NCBI RefSeq assembly: GCF_947493875.1
Contig: NZ_CANLSU010000001.1
Span: forward strand, 496,001-560,000
Length of the DNA: 64,000 nucleotides
From: an uncultured Marinococcus sp.
GTDB lineage: Bacteria; Bacillota; Bacilli; Bacillales; Marinococcaceae
Direction: 5' to 3'
Both the position numbers and the translations under genes were made by a program. Numbering within the stretch: the stretch's first letter is position 1; each line of letters opens with the position of its first letter. The notes under the pieces were generated by a model. It made no database searches and was not told where the DNA came from. It saw only the letters and a program-made list of their open reading frames with translations. Shown piece by piece: positions 36,131 to 46,103 of the stretch.

Positions 36131-37795
36131 TTGGCCACACAAGCGAATGGTAACGTTCGTGTTTTTTCCCTTGGCGGTATCGGGGAAATCGGAAAAAATA
36201 TGTACGTTATAGAATCGGAACAGGACATGATTGTTATAGACGCAGGACTAATGTTTCCAGAAGATGACATGCTCGGAATTGATATCGTTATTCCGGATAT
36301 TTCATACTTAACCCAGAACAAGGAAAAGCTCCGCGGGATCTTTTTGACCCACGGACACGAAGACCATATCGGAGCATTAACCTATATTCTCCGCCAGGTG
36401 CACGTGCCGATCTACGGCACCAAGCTCACGCTTGGCATCGTGGAGTCGTACGTAAAAGAAAAAGGACTCCGCAAGAAACCGGATTTCCGGGTGGTGCACG
36501 ACAACAGTGTGATCCAGACCGGTCAGCTGAAGACAAGCTTTTTCCGGACCAACCACAGCATTCCGGATTCGGTCGGCATGGTCGTCCAGACGCCGGAGGG
36601 CATTATTGTACACACCGGCGACTTTAAATTTGACCAGACGCCGGTCGACGGGCAGTATACGAGTCTTGATAAATTGACCGAAATCGGTAAAAAGGGTGTG
36701 CTCTGCCTGCTTTCCGACAGCATTAATGCGGAAGTGCCGGGCGTAAGTCCGTCAGAAGCGATTGCCGGCAACGGCATCATGGATATCTTTCTTGAAACTG
36801 AAGGGCGCATTGTGATTACCACCTTTGCGACAAATATCCACCGCATTCAGCAGGTGATCCATGCAGCAGAAGAGAGCGGCCGCAGGATTGCCGTGAATGG
36901 CCAGGCAATGGAAAAAACGATTGAAATTTCGCGCCGGCTCGGGTACCTGGATGCCGAAGACGATATCTTCATTACGACCGATCAGGTCGAGGATATGGAT
37001 CCGAAGAAAGTGGCTATTTTATGCACGGGCAGCCAGGGCGAGCCAGTCTCTGCGCTGATGAATATGGCAAAGGGCGAAGACGACAATTTAACCATTGAAG
37101 AAGGCGATATGGTTATTATTGCTGCCAACCCGGTAGCCGGAAATGAAAAAACAGTATCGCAGACGATCGACTTTCTCTACCAGATCGGAGCAGAGGTCGT
37201 TATGGGGGAAAACGTGCACTCCTCCGGCCACGCCCGTCAGGAAGAGCTCAAAATGATGCTGAACCTGGTGAAGCCGCAGTACTTTATTCCAGTGCACGGC
37301 GAGTACCGGATGCAGTTTGTACACGGGGAGCTTGCGGAAGAAACCGGCATGGATCCAAACAACGTCTTTCTGCTTGATAAAGGAGAGGTTGTGGAATTCA
37401 GCAAGGGCAAAGCCGTAAAAACCGGCAAGGTACCGGCCGGCAACGTCTTAATTGACGGCCTTGGCATCGGCGATGTGGGTAATATTGTCCTTCGCGACCG
37501 CCGCCTGCTTTCCGAAGACGGAATCCTCGTGGTCGTGGTGACGCTCAGCAAAAAGTCCGGCACCATCGTCAGCGGTCCGGATATTATTTCCCGCGGCTTC
37601 GTTTACGTGCGCGAATCCGAAGAGCTGATGGAAAAAGCGCATAAAAAAGTATCCGAAACGCTGGAGAAATCGATCAGTGAAAATGTGAGCGAATGGTCGA
37701 CGCTAAAAAGCAGCATCCGGGACTCCATGAGCCGCTTTCTGTTTGAAAAAACCAAACGGCGCCCGATGATTCTGCCGATTATTATGGAAATTTAA
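36131..37795 (+). CDS. rnjB: Ribonuclease J (RNase J2 position)
   Basis: This 554-residue metallo-beta-lactamase/beta-CASP RNase cuts and trims RNA from the 5' end. It follows dapA as rnjB does in B. subtilis. The metal ligands are complete: HGHEDH (His74, His76, Asp78, His79), His142 in FRTNHSIPDS, Asp164 in HTGDFKFD, and a late histidine in SSGHARQEE. B. subtilis RNase J2 has a degenerate HGHDEN at the first site and little activity, so this copy looks more like an active enzyme. The C-terminal domain (EWSTLKSSIRDSMSRFLFEKTKRRPMILPIIMEI) is RNase J2-like. Start is TTG after TAGGAGG. Confidence 0.94.
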   Translation: MATQANGNVRVFSLGGIGEIGKNMYVIESEQDMIVIDAGLMFPEDDMLGIDIVIPDISYLTQNKEKLRGIFLTHGHEDHIGALTYILRQVHVPIYGTKLTLGIVESYVKEKGLRKKPDFRVVHDNSVIQTGQLKTSFFRTNHSIPDSVGMVVQTPEGIIVHTGDFKFDQTPVDGQYTSLDKLTEIGKKGVLCLLSDSINAEVPGVSPSEAIAGNGIMDIFLETEGRIVITTFATNIHRIQQVIHAAEESGRRIAVNGQAMEKTIEISRRLGYLDAEDDIFITTDQVEDMDPKKVAILCTGSQGEPVSALMNMAKGEDDNLTIEEGDMVIIAANPVAGNEKTVSQTIDFLYQIGAEVVMGENVHSSGHARQEELKMMLNLVKPQYFIPVHGEYRMQFVHGELAEETGMDPNNVFLLDKGEVVEFSKGKAVKTGKVPAGNVLIDGLGIGDVGNIVLRDRRLLSEDGILVVVVTLSKKSGTIVSGPDIISRGFVYVRESEELMEKAHKKVSETLEKSISENVSEWSTLKSSIRDSMSRFLFEKTKRRPMILPIIMEI

Positions 37796-37818
37796 AAGCA
37801 CGCGAAAAGCTTGCCATG

Positions 37819-37864
37819 ACACACCCCTGCATTAGCCAGTTTGGCGGGCAGGGGGTGTTTTATT
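37819..37864 (+). terminator. Terminator after rnjB
   Basis: ACACCCCTGC (37821-37830) pairs with GCAGGGGGTGT (37848-37858) with a one-base bulge, followed by TTTTATT. Confidence 0.8.
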
Positions 37865-37899
37865 GAATAGAGTTTTTTTCGGGAGAAAGGAGCCAAACC

Positions 37900-40281
37900 A
37901 TGGCAAAAACGGCGAAGCGGAAGAAAAAACGAACCTCGTCGAACAGAAACAGGCAGCCGGCGTTTTCATGGCCGGCGCTTGCGGCTGCGCTGCTTGCCCT
38001 CATATCGCTCGGCGGCTGGGGGTGGGCCGGGCAGCTGCTTCGCTCCGGGTCCCAGTGGCTCACCGGGGACCTCTGGTGGATGTTAAACTTACTTATACTT
38101 GCTTTTTCCATCGTCTGGATGATCAACCGCAGCATTGTGAAGCAGTTTCCGCTGCGGTGGACAGGGGGCGCCCTTCTTTTCCTTGGAGTGCTTCTCTTTA
38201 CAGAGGTGCGCTGGGCTTCAGGCATCAATGATCCGGCGATTTCTGTTTTTATGGAAACGTTCGGGCGTGACGGCTGGCTTGACCGCTCCGGAGCAGCCTC
38301 TACTGGAGGCGGATCGATCGGCGCACTCGTCTACGATGCTGTTCATTTTCTGATCGGGACAGCCGGGGCGTACATTGTGTCCGTGCTTCTTATGATCGCG
38401 GGACTGTTTTTACTTATGCAGTGGTCTTTTCAACATACAATGCAGACAGGCGGAGCCTGGGTGGCCAAGACCTCCAAACAGGGAGCAGCGCAGGCGGTCG
38501 AAAAAGGCAGGCAGCGCCGCGCGGAGCGGATGAAGCAAAAGGAAGCCCGGGAAAAAGAAGCGCCCGCCAAGGCCGCGCCAAAGCAGAAGGAAGCGCCGGA
38601 GACGCCTGCGGAAAAAACGAAGGAAGGCGCAGAAAAGCCGAAAATCTTCTCGTTTACCGAGCAGGCGTACCAGGAGCCGCCGGCGGCCAAAGAAACGCCG
38701 AAGCCGGAGGAGCCTGCACGCAAAAAAGAAGCATCTGCACCAGAAGCAGTGGAGACTCCGGCTGAATCCGGGCCCGACGTGGAGCGCCCGGATATGCTGA
38801 GCGTCACCGAGGGGGAAACGGAAAACAAAAATTATCAGCTGCCCGCACTTACGATGCTCTCAGCACCAAAAAATCAGAACCAGCAGCAGGAGCGTTCGCA
38901 GATTTCAGCTAACGCCAAAAAGCTTGAGGAAACGCTGCAGAGCTTCGGGGTGAAAGCAAACGTTTCGGAGGTGCATTTAGGGCCTGCGGTAACTAAATAC
39001 GAAATCCAGCCGGCTGTCGGGGTGAAGGTCAGCAAAATCGTGAACCTCTCCGATGATATTGCGCTCGCGCTCGCCGCCCGGGATATCCGGATTGAGGCGC
39101 CAATTCCGGGCAAATCCGCCGTCGGCATTGAAGTGCCGAACCAGGAGGTGGCGATGGTAACGCTCCGGGAGGTGCTCGAGTCGCTTGAGAAAAAAGACGA
39201 CCATGTGCTTGATGTCGCGCTCGGCCGGGACATTTCCGGCGAACCGATTCTTGCCTCCCTGCATAAAATGCCCCACCTGCTTGTCGCCGGGGCGACGGGA
39301 AGCGGAAAAAGTGTCTGCATCAACGGCATCATTACGAGTATTTTGATGCGAGCGCGTCCGCATGAAGTGAAGCTGCTGATGATTGACCCGAAAATGGTGG
39401 AGCTGAACGTATATAACGGTATCCCCCATCTGATGGCTCCGGTCGTTACTGAACCGAAGAAGGCGGCCCAGGCCCTGAAAAAGGTGGTGGCCGAAATGGA
39501 ACGCCGCTACGATCTGTTTTCGCACACCGGCACGAGAAACCTGGAAGGCTACAACGAATGGATCCGGAAGCAGAACGATAAAGGCGGGGCCAAGCAGCCC
39601 GAGCTTCCGTACATTGTCGTCATTGTCGACGAGCTCGCCGACCTGATGATGGTGGCCTCGAGTGAGGTGGAGGATGCGATTACGCGTCTAGCCCAGATGG
39701 CACGTGCGGCCGGCATTCATATGATCATTGCGACCCAGCGTCCGTCCGTGGACGTCATTACCGGGGTCATCAAAGCGAACATTCCGTCGCGGATTGCGTT
39801 CGGGGTATCGAGCCAGACGGACTCCCGGACGATTCTTGACAGCGGCGGAGCGGAAAAGCTGGTCGGAAAAGGCGATATGCTGTTTTCCCCGATCGGCTCC
39901 AACAAGTCCACCCGTGTGCAGGGGGCGTTTGTGTCCGACCATGAAGTGGAACAGGTGGTGGAGGCTGTTGTAGCCCAGCAGAAAGCCAAGTACCAGGAGG
40001 AAATGATTCCCGACGAGCAGCCGGCGCAGGCCGAACGGCCGAGCGACGAGCTGTTTGACGAAGCGGTGGATATGATTCTGCAGATGCAGAGCGCATCGGT
40101 ATCGATGCTGCAGCGCCGGTTCCGCATCGGCTATACGCGGGCAGCACGCCTGATCGATGAAATGGAGGACCGCGGCATTGTCGGTCCTTACGGCGGCAGT
40201 AAGCCGCGCGAAGTGCTCGGTGACACCCGGGGAGCAAACAGCGAACCGGCCGGAGAAAAGGAAGATACGCACCATAGTTGA
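37900..40281 (+). CDS. ftsK: FtsK/SpoIIIE-family DNA translocase
   Basis: The 793-residue protein pumps chromosomal DNA through the division septum. Four N-terminal membrane segments (to about 180) are followed by a Glu/Ala/Pro-rich linker. The motor domain has Walker [10 protein letters not shown], and the C-terminal gamma winged helix reads [44 protein letters not shown]. It sits at the spoIIIE position and matches its length (787), so it would be the SpoIIIE orthologue; whether it has a sporulation role is unclear given the missing sporulation genes around it. Confidence 0.96.
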   Translation: MAKTAKRKKKRTSSNRNRQPAFSWPALAAALLALISLGGWGWAGQLLRSGSQWLTGDLWWMLNLLILAFSIVWMINRSIVKQFPLRWTGGALLFLGVLLFTEVRWASGINDPAISVFMETFGRDGWLDRSGAASTGGGSIGALVYDAVHFLIGTAGAYIVSVLLMIAGLFLLMQWSFQHTMQTGGAWVAKTSKQGAAQAVEKGRQRRAERMKQKEAREKEAPAKAAPKQKEAPETPAEKTKEGAEKPKIFSFTEQAYQEPPAAKETPKPEEPARKKEASAPEAVETPAESGPDVERPDMLSVTEGETENKNYQLPALTMLSAPKNQNQQQERSQISANAKKLEETLQSFGVKANVSEVHLGPAVTKYEIQPAVGVKVSKIVNLSDDIALALAARDIRIEAPIPGKSAVGIEVPNQEVAMVTLREVLESLEKKDDHVLDVALGRDISGEPILASLHKMPHLLVAGATGSGKSVCINGIITSILMRARPHEVKLLMIDPKMVELNVYNGIPHLMAPVVTEPKKAAQALKKVVAEMERRYDLFSHTGTRNLEGYNEWIRKQNDKGGAKQPELPYIVVIVDELADLMMVASSEVEDAITRLAQMARAAGIHMIIATQRPSVDVITGVIKANIPSRIAFGVSSQTDSRTILDSGGAEKLVGKGDMLFSPIGSNKSTRVQGAFVSDHEVEQVVEAVVAQQKAKYQEEMIPDEQPAQAERPSDELFDEAVDMILQMQSASVSMLQRRFRIGYTRAARLIDEMEDRGIVGPYGGSKPREVLGDTRGANSEPAGEKEDTHHS

Positions 40282-40292
40282 GGAGGATTTTG

Positions 40293-41567
40293 ATGCAGCC
40301 AGTGACGACGAACACCAATATTCCGGTGCATTTATTTCAAACGAAGCAGTTTAAAACAACGGCCGTCATTATGCAGTGCCGCGCCCCGCTGTCCGAACAT
40401 ACCGCAGCAGGCCGGGCACTGTTGGCCAGAGTGCTGAAAAAGGGGAGCCTGCGCTATCCGTCGCAGTCCCATATAAAAGAAAAGCTCGACGACCTGTACG
40501 GCGCGTCGTTCAGCGTGGATGTCGGCAAGCGCGGCAATTACCATGTGATGAGCTTTCGCATGGAGTTTGTAAACGAGCAGTTTCTGCCGGCGCAGGAGGA
40601 CCTGTTTGCCGAAGCGACCGCCTTTCTAGCAGAAATGGTGCACGCGCCGCTTGCAGAGAACCGCGCGTTTAACCCGAAAATCGTCGAAGAGGAAAAGCGG
40701 ACGCTGCTGCAGAAAATCAATACGATTTACGACGAGAAGGACCGCTACGCCAACATGCGTCTCGTGCAGGAAATGTGCAGCGCCGAAGCGTACTCGGTGC
40801 ATCCGCTCGGTGACGCCCACCAGATGGAGGCGCTTGACGAGCAGAAGCTCTACGACGTGTACGAGCAGTTTCTGGCTGAAGACGCGATTGACGTCTACGT
40901 GGTCGGCGATGTGCAGTCGTACGACCTGGAGCCGGTCACAGGCCCATTTCCGGAACGCAGCTCCCTGCCGCCGGTCAAAGACGGGGCAGAACGTCCGCCG
41001 CGTGTCCGCTACGTGGAAGAGTCCGATGACATCCACCAGGGCAAGCTGCAGCTCGGCTACCGGACGACGATTACGCAGGACGATCCGCAGTTTGCCGCGA
41101 TGCAGGTAACAAACGGCCTGTTCGGCGGCTTTCCGCATTCGAAGCTGTTTCAGGAGGTGCGTGAAAAACGGAGCCTCGCGTATTACGCCGCCTCCCGCTA
41201 CGAAAGCCAGAAGGGGCTGGTCATGGTGATGACCGGCATTGAAAAGGAGCAGTACGAGCAGGTAAAAGAAGTGATCGGCGATCAGCTGCAGGCGCTGCAG
41301 CAGGAGCCCGTTTCAGACGAACTGCTGGCCCAGACGAAGGGTATGCTCATCAACCAGATCCGTGAGACCACCGACGCCCCGGGCGGGCTGGCAGCCCTGC
41401 ATTTTCAGGGAAAAATGGCCGGCCGCGTACGTCCGATTGAAACATGGATCGAAGAAATTGAGCAGGTGAGCGCGGACGACGTGCTTGCATGCGCAAATTC
41501 GATCGTACTTGATACCGTATTTTTCCTACACGGAAAGGAGGATAAAGATGCAGAAGCAACAGTATGA
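40293..41567 (+). CDS. ymfF: YmfF, M16-family protein lacking the zinc motif
   Basis: This 424-residue protein has the two-half M16 fold but no HxxEH zinc motif: the segment where it would lie reads AAGRALLARVLKKGS. It is therefore probably the non-catalytic partner of the next gene, as M16 proteins often work as heterodimers. The order ymfF-ymfH and the 20-base overlap with ymfH support this. ATG 40293 is 6 bases after GAGGAGG. In B. subtilis, paralogous pairs take part in peptide processing, but the substrate here is unknown. Confidence 0.9.
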   Translation: MQPVTTNTNIPVHLFQTKQFKTTAVIMQCRAPLSEHTAAGRALLARVLKKGSLRYPSQSHIKEKLDDLYGASFSVDVGKRGNYHVMSFRMEFVNEQFLPAQEDLFAEATAFLAEMVHAPLAENRAFNPKIVEEEKRTLLQKINTIYDEKDRYANMRLVQEMCSAEAYSVHPLGDAHQMEALDEQKLYDVYEQFLAEDAIDVYVVGDVQSYDLEPVTGPFPERSSLPPVKDGAERPPRVRYVEESDDIHQGKLQLGYRTTITQDDPQFAAMQVTNGLFGGFPHSKLFQEVREKRSLAYYAASRYESQKGLVMVMTGIEKEQYEQVKEVIGDQLQALQQEPVSDELLAQTKGMLINQIRETTDAPGGLAALHFQGKMAGRVRPIETWIEEIEQVSADDVLACANSIVLDTVFFLHGKEDKDAEATV

Positions 41568-42843
41568 TCAGCTGCAGGAAACCGTCTACTCCGAAGTGAT
41601 GCCAAACGGCCTCCGCGTGTACGTGCTTCCAAAGCAGGGATTCAGTAAAACGTTTGCCACCTTTACGACCGACTACGGCTCCATCGACAATGCCTTCGTG
41701 CCGATCGGCCAGCATCAGAGTGTGGAGGTGCCGGACGGCATCGCTCACTTTCTGGAGCACAAAATGTTTGAAGACGAAGAGGGCGACGTATTCGATACGT
41801 TCGGCAAACAGGGAGCTTCAGCGAACGCGTTCACGTCCTTCACGCGCACGGCGTATCTGTTTTCAAGCACCGATGACACCACGGTGAATCTGCATACGCT
41901 GCTCGACTTTGTGCAGCACCCGTATTTCACCGAGGAAAGCGTGGAAAAAGAAAAGGGCATTATTGGCCAGGAAATCAGCATGTACGACGATGATGCGGAC
42001 TGGCGGCTGTTTTTCCAGCTGCTCGGCAACCTGTATCACCGTCATCCCGCCCGGATCGACATTGCCGGCACCGCCGAGTCCATTAACCGGATCACGAAGG
42101 ATGATCTGTATACGTGCTATCATACGTTTTACCACCCGTCCAACATGATTTTGTACGTGGCCGGCGCGGTGGAACCGCAGGAGATTTTCGAGCTCGTGCG
42201 CAGTAACCAGGCGGAAAAAGAATTTGCGCCGATGGACCACGTGGAGCGTATAGAAGTGGATGAGCCGGCGACGGCGCTTCATTCCAAAGCGGTCGAAAGG
42301 ATGAGCATCCGCCTGCCGAAGGTGCTTCTCGGCTACAAGCTGTCGCTGCACAGCGAAACGGACAACCTGCTGTATCAGGAAGCACGGCTCGAGCTGCTGC
42401 TTGAAACGCTGTTCGGGGAAGGCTCGGAGGCGTATGAAACGCTGTACTCCGAAGGACTGATCGATGACAGCTTTTCGAGCGAGGCAATGATTGAGCGTTC
42501 GTTTTCACTCGCGGCGTTTGGCGGCAACACGCCGAAGCCGGAAGAAACTGAGGCCCGGATTCTGGACATTATCGAACACGCCCAGACCGAAGGCATGGAC
42601 GAACGGCGCTTTGAGCGGATGCGCAAAAAGCTGCTCGGCCAGCTCGTCAAACAGCTGAATTCCACCGAATTTCTCGCCACCGAAGGCACCCGCTACGCGT
42701 TTCACGGCGCTTCGGTGATGGACGCGGTGGAGATTATGCAGCAGGTGACGTTTGACGATATTTCCAACCTGCTGCAGAGTGAATTCCGCATCGACAACCG
42801 GACGACATCCATTATCGACCAGAAGGCTGAAGCAGATGCCTGA
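41548..42843 (+). CDS. ymfH: YmfH, M16-family zinc peptidase
   Basis: This 431-residue M16 peptidase has the inverted zinc motif HFLEH in GIAHFLEHKMFED and the downstream glutamate pair (ESVEKEKGIIGQEISMYDD). The N-terminus (VYSEVMPNGLRVYVLPKQGFSKTFATFTTDYGSID) is that of YmfH. ATG 41548 follows AAAGGAGG within the end of ymfF. It probably acts as the catalytic half of a YmfF-YmfH dimer. The end overlaps ymfI by eight bases. Confidence 0.93.
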   Translation: MQKQQYDQLQETVYSEVMPNGLRVYVLPKQGFSKTFATFTTDYGSIDNAFVPIGQHQSVEVPDGIAHFLEHKMFEDEEGDVFDTFGKQGASANAFTSFTRTAYLFSSTDDTTVNLHTLLDFVQHPYFTEESVEKEKGIIGQEISMYDDDADWRLFFQLLGNLYHRHPARIDIAGTAESINRITKDDLYTCYHTFYHPSNMILYVAGAVEPQEIFELVRSNQAEKEFAPMDHVERIEVDEPATALHSKAVERMSIRLPKVLLGYKLSLHSETDNLLYQEARLELLLETLFGEGSEAYETLYSEGLIDDSFSSEAMIERSFSLAAFGGNTPKPEETEARILDIIEHAQTEGMDERRFERMRKKLLGQLVKQLNSTEFLATEGTRYAFHGASVMDAVEIMQQVTFDDISNLLQSEFRIDNRTTSIIDQKAEADA

Positions 42844-43561
42844 GTGGACGCTGGTGACCGGAGCAAGCGGAGCGATTGGAGGAGCAGCAGCCGAACGGCT
42901 CGCTGCCTCCGGCCGCCCGCTTCTGCTTCATTACTGCAGGGGACATGAAAAAGCGGAACAGACTGCAGAGCGCTGCCGCCAGCACGGGCAGCAGGCAGAA
43001 ACAGTCTACGGCGATCTTGCCACCGAGGCAGGCCAGGAGGCGTTTGTGTCCCGGCTGCCAAAAAATATTGATACATATATTCATGCTGCGGGCATGGAGG
43101 AATACATACTGTTTCAGGAAACCACCTACGCGCACCGAAATGCCATTATTCAGACAAATGCGATGAGTGCCCTTGCCATCAGCCGCGCGCTCCTTGTGGA
43201 CATGCTCGCCGCCCGGCGCGGGACAATCATTTTTGTAAGCTCCGTCTGGGCCCGGGAGGGGGCGGCGATGGAATCGACCTATGCAGCGGCCAAAGGCATG
43301 ATTGAAGCCTTTACCCGGTCGCTCGCCAAAGAAACCGGCCCGTCCGGCGTGCGCGTAAACGCCGTGGCCCCGGGGGCGGTTGCCTCTCCAATGCTCGGCC
43401 ATCTGTCGGAGGAGGAACGGCAGGACGTTGCCGGGCAGGTATCGCTCGGACGGATCGGTACGCCCGAGGAAGTAGCCGGCGCAGTTGCGTTTTTATGCTC
43501 GCCGGATGCCGCTTATGTGCACGGGGAAGTGCTCCGCGTTGACGGTTTATTTCCGTCGTGA
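42836..43561 (+). CDS. ymfI: YmfI, short-chain dehydrogenase/reductase
   Basis: This 241-residue SDR has the nucleotide loop TGASGAIGGA, the NAG-like region (IHAAGME), catalytic Ser in VSSVWAREG and the YxxxK pair in STYAAAKGM. The C-terminal pattern VNAVAPGAVASPMLG...VAFLCSPDAAYVHGEVLRVDGLF is typical of FabG-like reductases. The substrate is not evident. ATG 42836 overlaps ymfH. In B. subtilis ymfJ (DUF3243) follows; here ymfK follows directly. Confidence 0.93.
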   Translation: MPEWTLVTGASGAIGGAAAERLAASGRPLLLHYCRGHEKAEQTAERCRQHGQQAETVYGDLATEAGQEAFVSRLPKNIDTYIHAAGMEEYILFQETTYAHRNAIIQTNAMSALAISRALLVDMLAARRGTIIFVSSVWAREGAAMESTYAAAKGMIEAFTRSLAKETGPSGVRVNAVAPGAVASPMLGHLSEEERQDVAGQVSLGRIGTPEEVAGAVAFLCSPDAAYVHGEVLRVDGLFPS

Positions 43562-43638
43562 AACCCGGTGTGTCTTCTGTTCAAATGGGAAAAAATGACG
43601 TACAATAAAAGCAGTAGAGACAAAGAGGGGGACGTCTG

Positions 43639-44412
43639 ATGGCTGGCAACGAATGGTACGTGGAGTACGAAATTCATCAAAACCGCCCCGGCCTGCTCGG
43701 GGACATTTCTTCGCTGCTCGGCATGCTTGCAATCAATATTGTGACCATCAACGGGGTGGAGGGCAACCGCCGGGGGCTGCTTCTGCGCTGTGACAGCTAT
43801 GACCGCATCCAGCGGCTGCGTGCCATCCTTGATACGATACAGATCATTTCCGTGCGGAAGGTCAAACAGCCGGGCCTGCGCGAGAGGCTCGCTGTCCGCC
43901 ACGGCCGCTACATTGAGCGCGATGCCGATGACCGGAAAACGTTCCGCTTTGTTCGTCCGGACCTCGGGCTTCTGGTTGATTTTATGGCCGAGCTGTTTAA
44001 AAAGGACCGTCACTACCTTGTCGGTATCCGGGGAATGCCGCGGGTCGGGAAGACTGAATCCCTGGTGGCCGCAAGCGTATGCGCCAATAAGCGCTGGACG
44101 TTTGTATCATCGACGCTTCTGCGTCAGACGATGCGCACCCAGCTTGGTGACGATGAGCGGACGAACAGCCATGTGTTCATTATCGACGGCATTGTCACGA
44201 CAATGCGCGCGGCACGGAAGCATCGCGACCTGGTGGAGGAGATCATGCGGCTGCCTGCGGTCAAGGTTGTGGAGCATCCGGATATTTTCATCCGTGAAAC
44301 GTCATATACGGCGGAAGATTTTGACTGCATGATTGAGCTCAGAAATGATGAAAGCCAGGTGATTTCGTACGATACGGTGGATTCCGGGTTTTCATCCTTT
44401 GATATTAGTTAA
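43639..44412 (+). CDS. ymfK: YmfK, DUF3388 protein with ACT-like N-terminus
   Basis: The 257-residue protein starts with an ACT-like module (NEWYVEYEIHQNRPGLLGDISSLLGMLAINIVTINGVEGNRRGLLL), followed by the DUF3388 region. That region contains a P-loop-like GMPRVGKTESLVAAS (near 135) and a Walker-B-like HVFIIDGIVTTMRAARKHRDLV. It could therefore bind a nucleotide, although the family has no assigned function. It is preceded by a possible TACAAT -10 at 43601-43606 and lies next to rodZ, as in other Bacillaceae. Confidence 0.88.
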   Translation: MAGNEWYVEYEIHQNRPGLLGDISSLLGMLAINIVTINGVEGNRRGLLLRCDSYDRIQRLRAILDTIQIISVRKVKQPGLRERLAVRHGRYIERDADDRKTFRFVRPDLGLLVDFMAELFKKDRHYLVGIRGMPRVGKTESLVAASVCANKRWTFVSSTLLRQTMRTQLGDDERTNSHVFIIDGIVTTMRAARKHRDLVEEIMRLPAVKVVEHPDIFIRETSYTAEDFDCMIELRNDESQVISYDTVDSGFSSFDIS

Positions 44413-44436
44413 CGTGAAAGAGGCAGGTGAGCCGTT

Positions 44437-45348
44437 ATGGCAGAGTTAGGACCGTACCTTCGCGGTGAACGTGAGCGCCAGGGAGCAAGCCTCGAGCTGA
44501 TGCAGCAGCGCACAAAAATTCAACGAAGGTATTTGCAGGCAATTGAAAGCGGTGATTACGGGGCGCTGCCGGGGGCGTTTTATGCCCGGGCGTTCATCCG
44601 CAGCTACGCTGAAGCGCTCGGCCTTGACGCTGAGGACGTGTTCCGGCAGTATGGCCATGAACTGCCGGAACCCAGGCAGCAGCCGGCAGAGATGCCGTCG
44701 CGGGCGTCCAGAAAGCAGACACGAAGCAGAAGCCAGCAGGGGCGGCCGCAGCAGAAAAAGAAAAAAACATCCTTCCTGCCCTTTATTTTTGCGCTTATTT
44801 TTCTTCTTATCATTGGGGCAGGCATCTGGCTGTTGTTTCAAAATGTAAGCAGCGATACACAGACCGAGCAGCAGAGCGATGAAGGCACCGGTGTCCAGTT
44901 TGAATCCGGGTCGCCGGAGGAAGAAGGCGGCGGAGCTTCGGAGGAGAGCGCCGACAACTCCCCGGATAATAACACGGGATCCGGCGGGGGAGAAGAGGAA
45001 AGCACTGAAGAAGAGGACCCCGCCGACGCCGATGTCCAGCTGGAGGAAACCTCCTCGGAAGGGGACAACGCGTCCTATGATGTCATCGGGGCGGAAGCGT
45101 TTGAGCTTGTGATGAGCTTCAGCGGCAGCTCCTACGTGGATGTAACGGATGTCGACGGCGAGATGCTCGATATGTTTCCGAGTCAGTCGGAGGGCGACGA
45201 GCTCGAAGAAACATACGAGGAGGAAGAAATCACCGTCAATGTCGGCAACACGAACAACATGGAGCTTACCGTCAACGGGCGGGAATTCACCTATCCGTCA
45301 GATGGCACCCACCAGATTATTACATTTACGGCAGTGCCAGAAGAATAA
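44437..45348 (+). CDS. rodZ: RodZ (YmfM), cell-shape protein
   Basis: RodZ links MreB filaments to the wall-elongation machinery. The 303-residue protein has an N-terminal helix-turn-helix domain (LGPYLRGERERQGASLELMQQRTKIQRRYLQAIESGDYGALPG), a basic juxtamembrane stretch (KQTRSRSQQGRPQQKKKKTS) and one membrane helix (about 112-130). An extracytoplasmic linker of about 70 residues is overwhelmingly Glu, Asp, Ser and Gly. The C-terminal DUF4115-type beta domain ends the protein. The linker's acidity is much stronger than usual. pgsA follows after a hairpin. Confidence 0.92.
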   Translation: MAELGPYLRGERERQGASLELMQQRTKIQRRYLQAIESGDYGALPGAFYARAFIRSYAEALGLDAEDVFRQYGHELPEPRQQPAEMPSRASRKQTRSRSQQGRPQQKKKKTSFLPFIFALIFLLIIGAGIWLLFQNVSSDTQTEQQSDEGTGVQFESGSPEEEGGGASEESADNSPDNNTGSGGGEEESTEEEDPADADVQLEETSSEGDNASYDVIGAEAFELVMSFSGSSYVDVTDVDGEMLDMFPSQSEGDELEETYEEEEITVNVGNTNNMELTVNGREFTYPSDGTHQIITFTAVPEE

Positions 45349-45352
45349 ATCC

Positions 45353-45396
45353 GGCCTTCGCTTCTGAATTTTTTCAGAACGGAGGCTTTGCTTTGC
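45353..45396 (+). terminator. Hairpin terminator after rodZ
   Basis: GCCTTCGCTTCTGA can pair with TCAGAACGGAGGC with a one-base bulge across a T-rich loop, followed by TTTGCTTTG. Confidence 0.55.
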
Positions 45397-45503
45397 CATA
45401 AACAAATTGTGCGTTTTGTTCCATGAGAAAAAAAGATATGTGATACAATATGAAAGACTGGAATGTGGACGGAATGGCACGATTTGCAAGTAGGAGGACG
45501 CAG

Positions 45504-46082
45504 ATGAACTTACCCAATAAAATTACAATTGCCCGTGTGTTGATGATTCCGTTATTCGTGATCGCCGTATTGGTGCCTTTTCCGTTTGGCTCCTGGCCGG
45601 TTGGAGACGCCGAGCTGCCGGTGCATCATTTCATCGGTGCGGTCATCTTTGCGATCGCGGCCGGCTCCGACTGGCTCGATGGCTACATTGCAAGAAAGTA
45701 CAGCCTGGTGACCACGTTCGGCAAGTTTCTGGACCCGCTCGCAGACAAGCTGCTCGTCACGGCGGCACTGCTTGTGCTGATTGACATTTCCATGCTTGCG
45801 TCCTGGATGGCAATTATTATTTTAAGCCGCGAGTTTGCGGTTACCGGCATCCGGCTGGTCGCGGCCGGGGAAGGAAACGTTATCGCGGCAAGCGGACTCG
45901 GGAAATGGAAAACCACATTCCAAATGGTTGCTATCGTGGTGCTCTTGCTTCATCACTTTCCATTTTCCTATGCCGGCTTTCCGGCAGGTGACGTGCTCAT
46001 GTGGATCGCTGTTATTTTAACGATCGTATCCGGCGTCGATTATTTCTGGAAAAACCGCGCCGTGATTATGAAGACGATGTAA
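45504..46082 (+). CDS. pgsA: CDP-diacylglycerol-glycerol-3-phosphate phosphatidyltransferase
   Basis: PgsA (192 residues) makes phosphatidylglycerol phosphate from CDP-DAG, using the product of CdsA encoded earlier in the window. The CDP-alcohol phosphatidyltransferase signature D-G-x2-A-R-x8-G-x3-D-x3-D is seen in SDWLDGYIARKYSLVTTFGKFLDPLADKLL. Four to five membrane helices are evident. ATG 45504 follows TAGGAGGACGCAG; an in-frame ATG at 45450 overlaps a TACAAT -10-like element and is rejected. Confidence 0.96.
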   Translation: MNLPNKITIARVLMIPLFVIAVLVPFPFGSWPVGDAELPVHHFIGAVIFAIAAGSDWLDGYIARKYSLVTTFGKFLDPLADKLLVTAALLVLIDISMLASWMAIIILSREFAVTGIRLVAAGEGNVIAASGLGKWKTTFQMVAIVVLLLHHFPFSYAGFPAGDVLMWIAVILTIVSGVDYFWKNRAVIMKTM

Positions 46083-46103
46083 GCAGTATCGGAGGAACGT
46101 GTA

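Noticed and set aside
42752-42835. Upstream extension of ymfI within ymfH
   Set aside because: The extra residues are an out-of-frame reading of ymfH; the SDR nucleotide loop follows naturally from ATG 42836.
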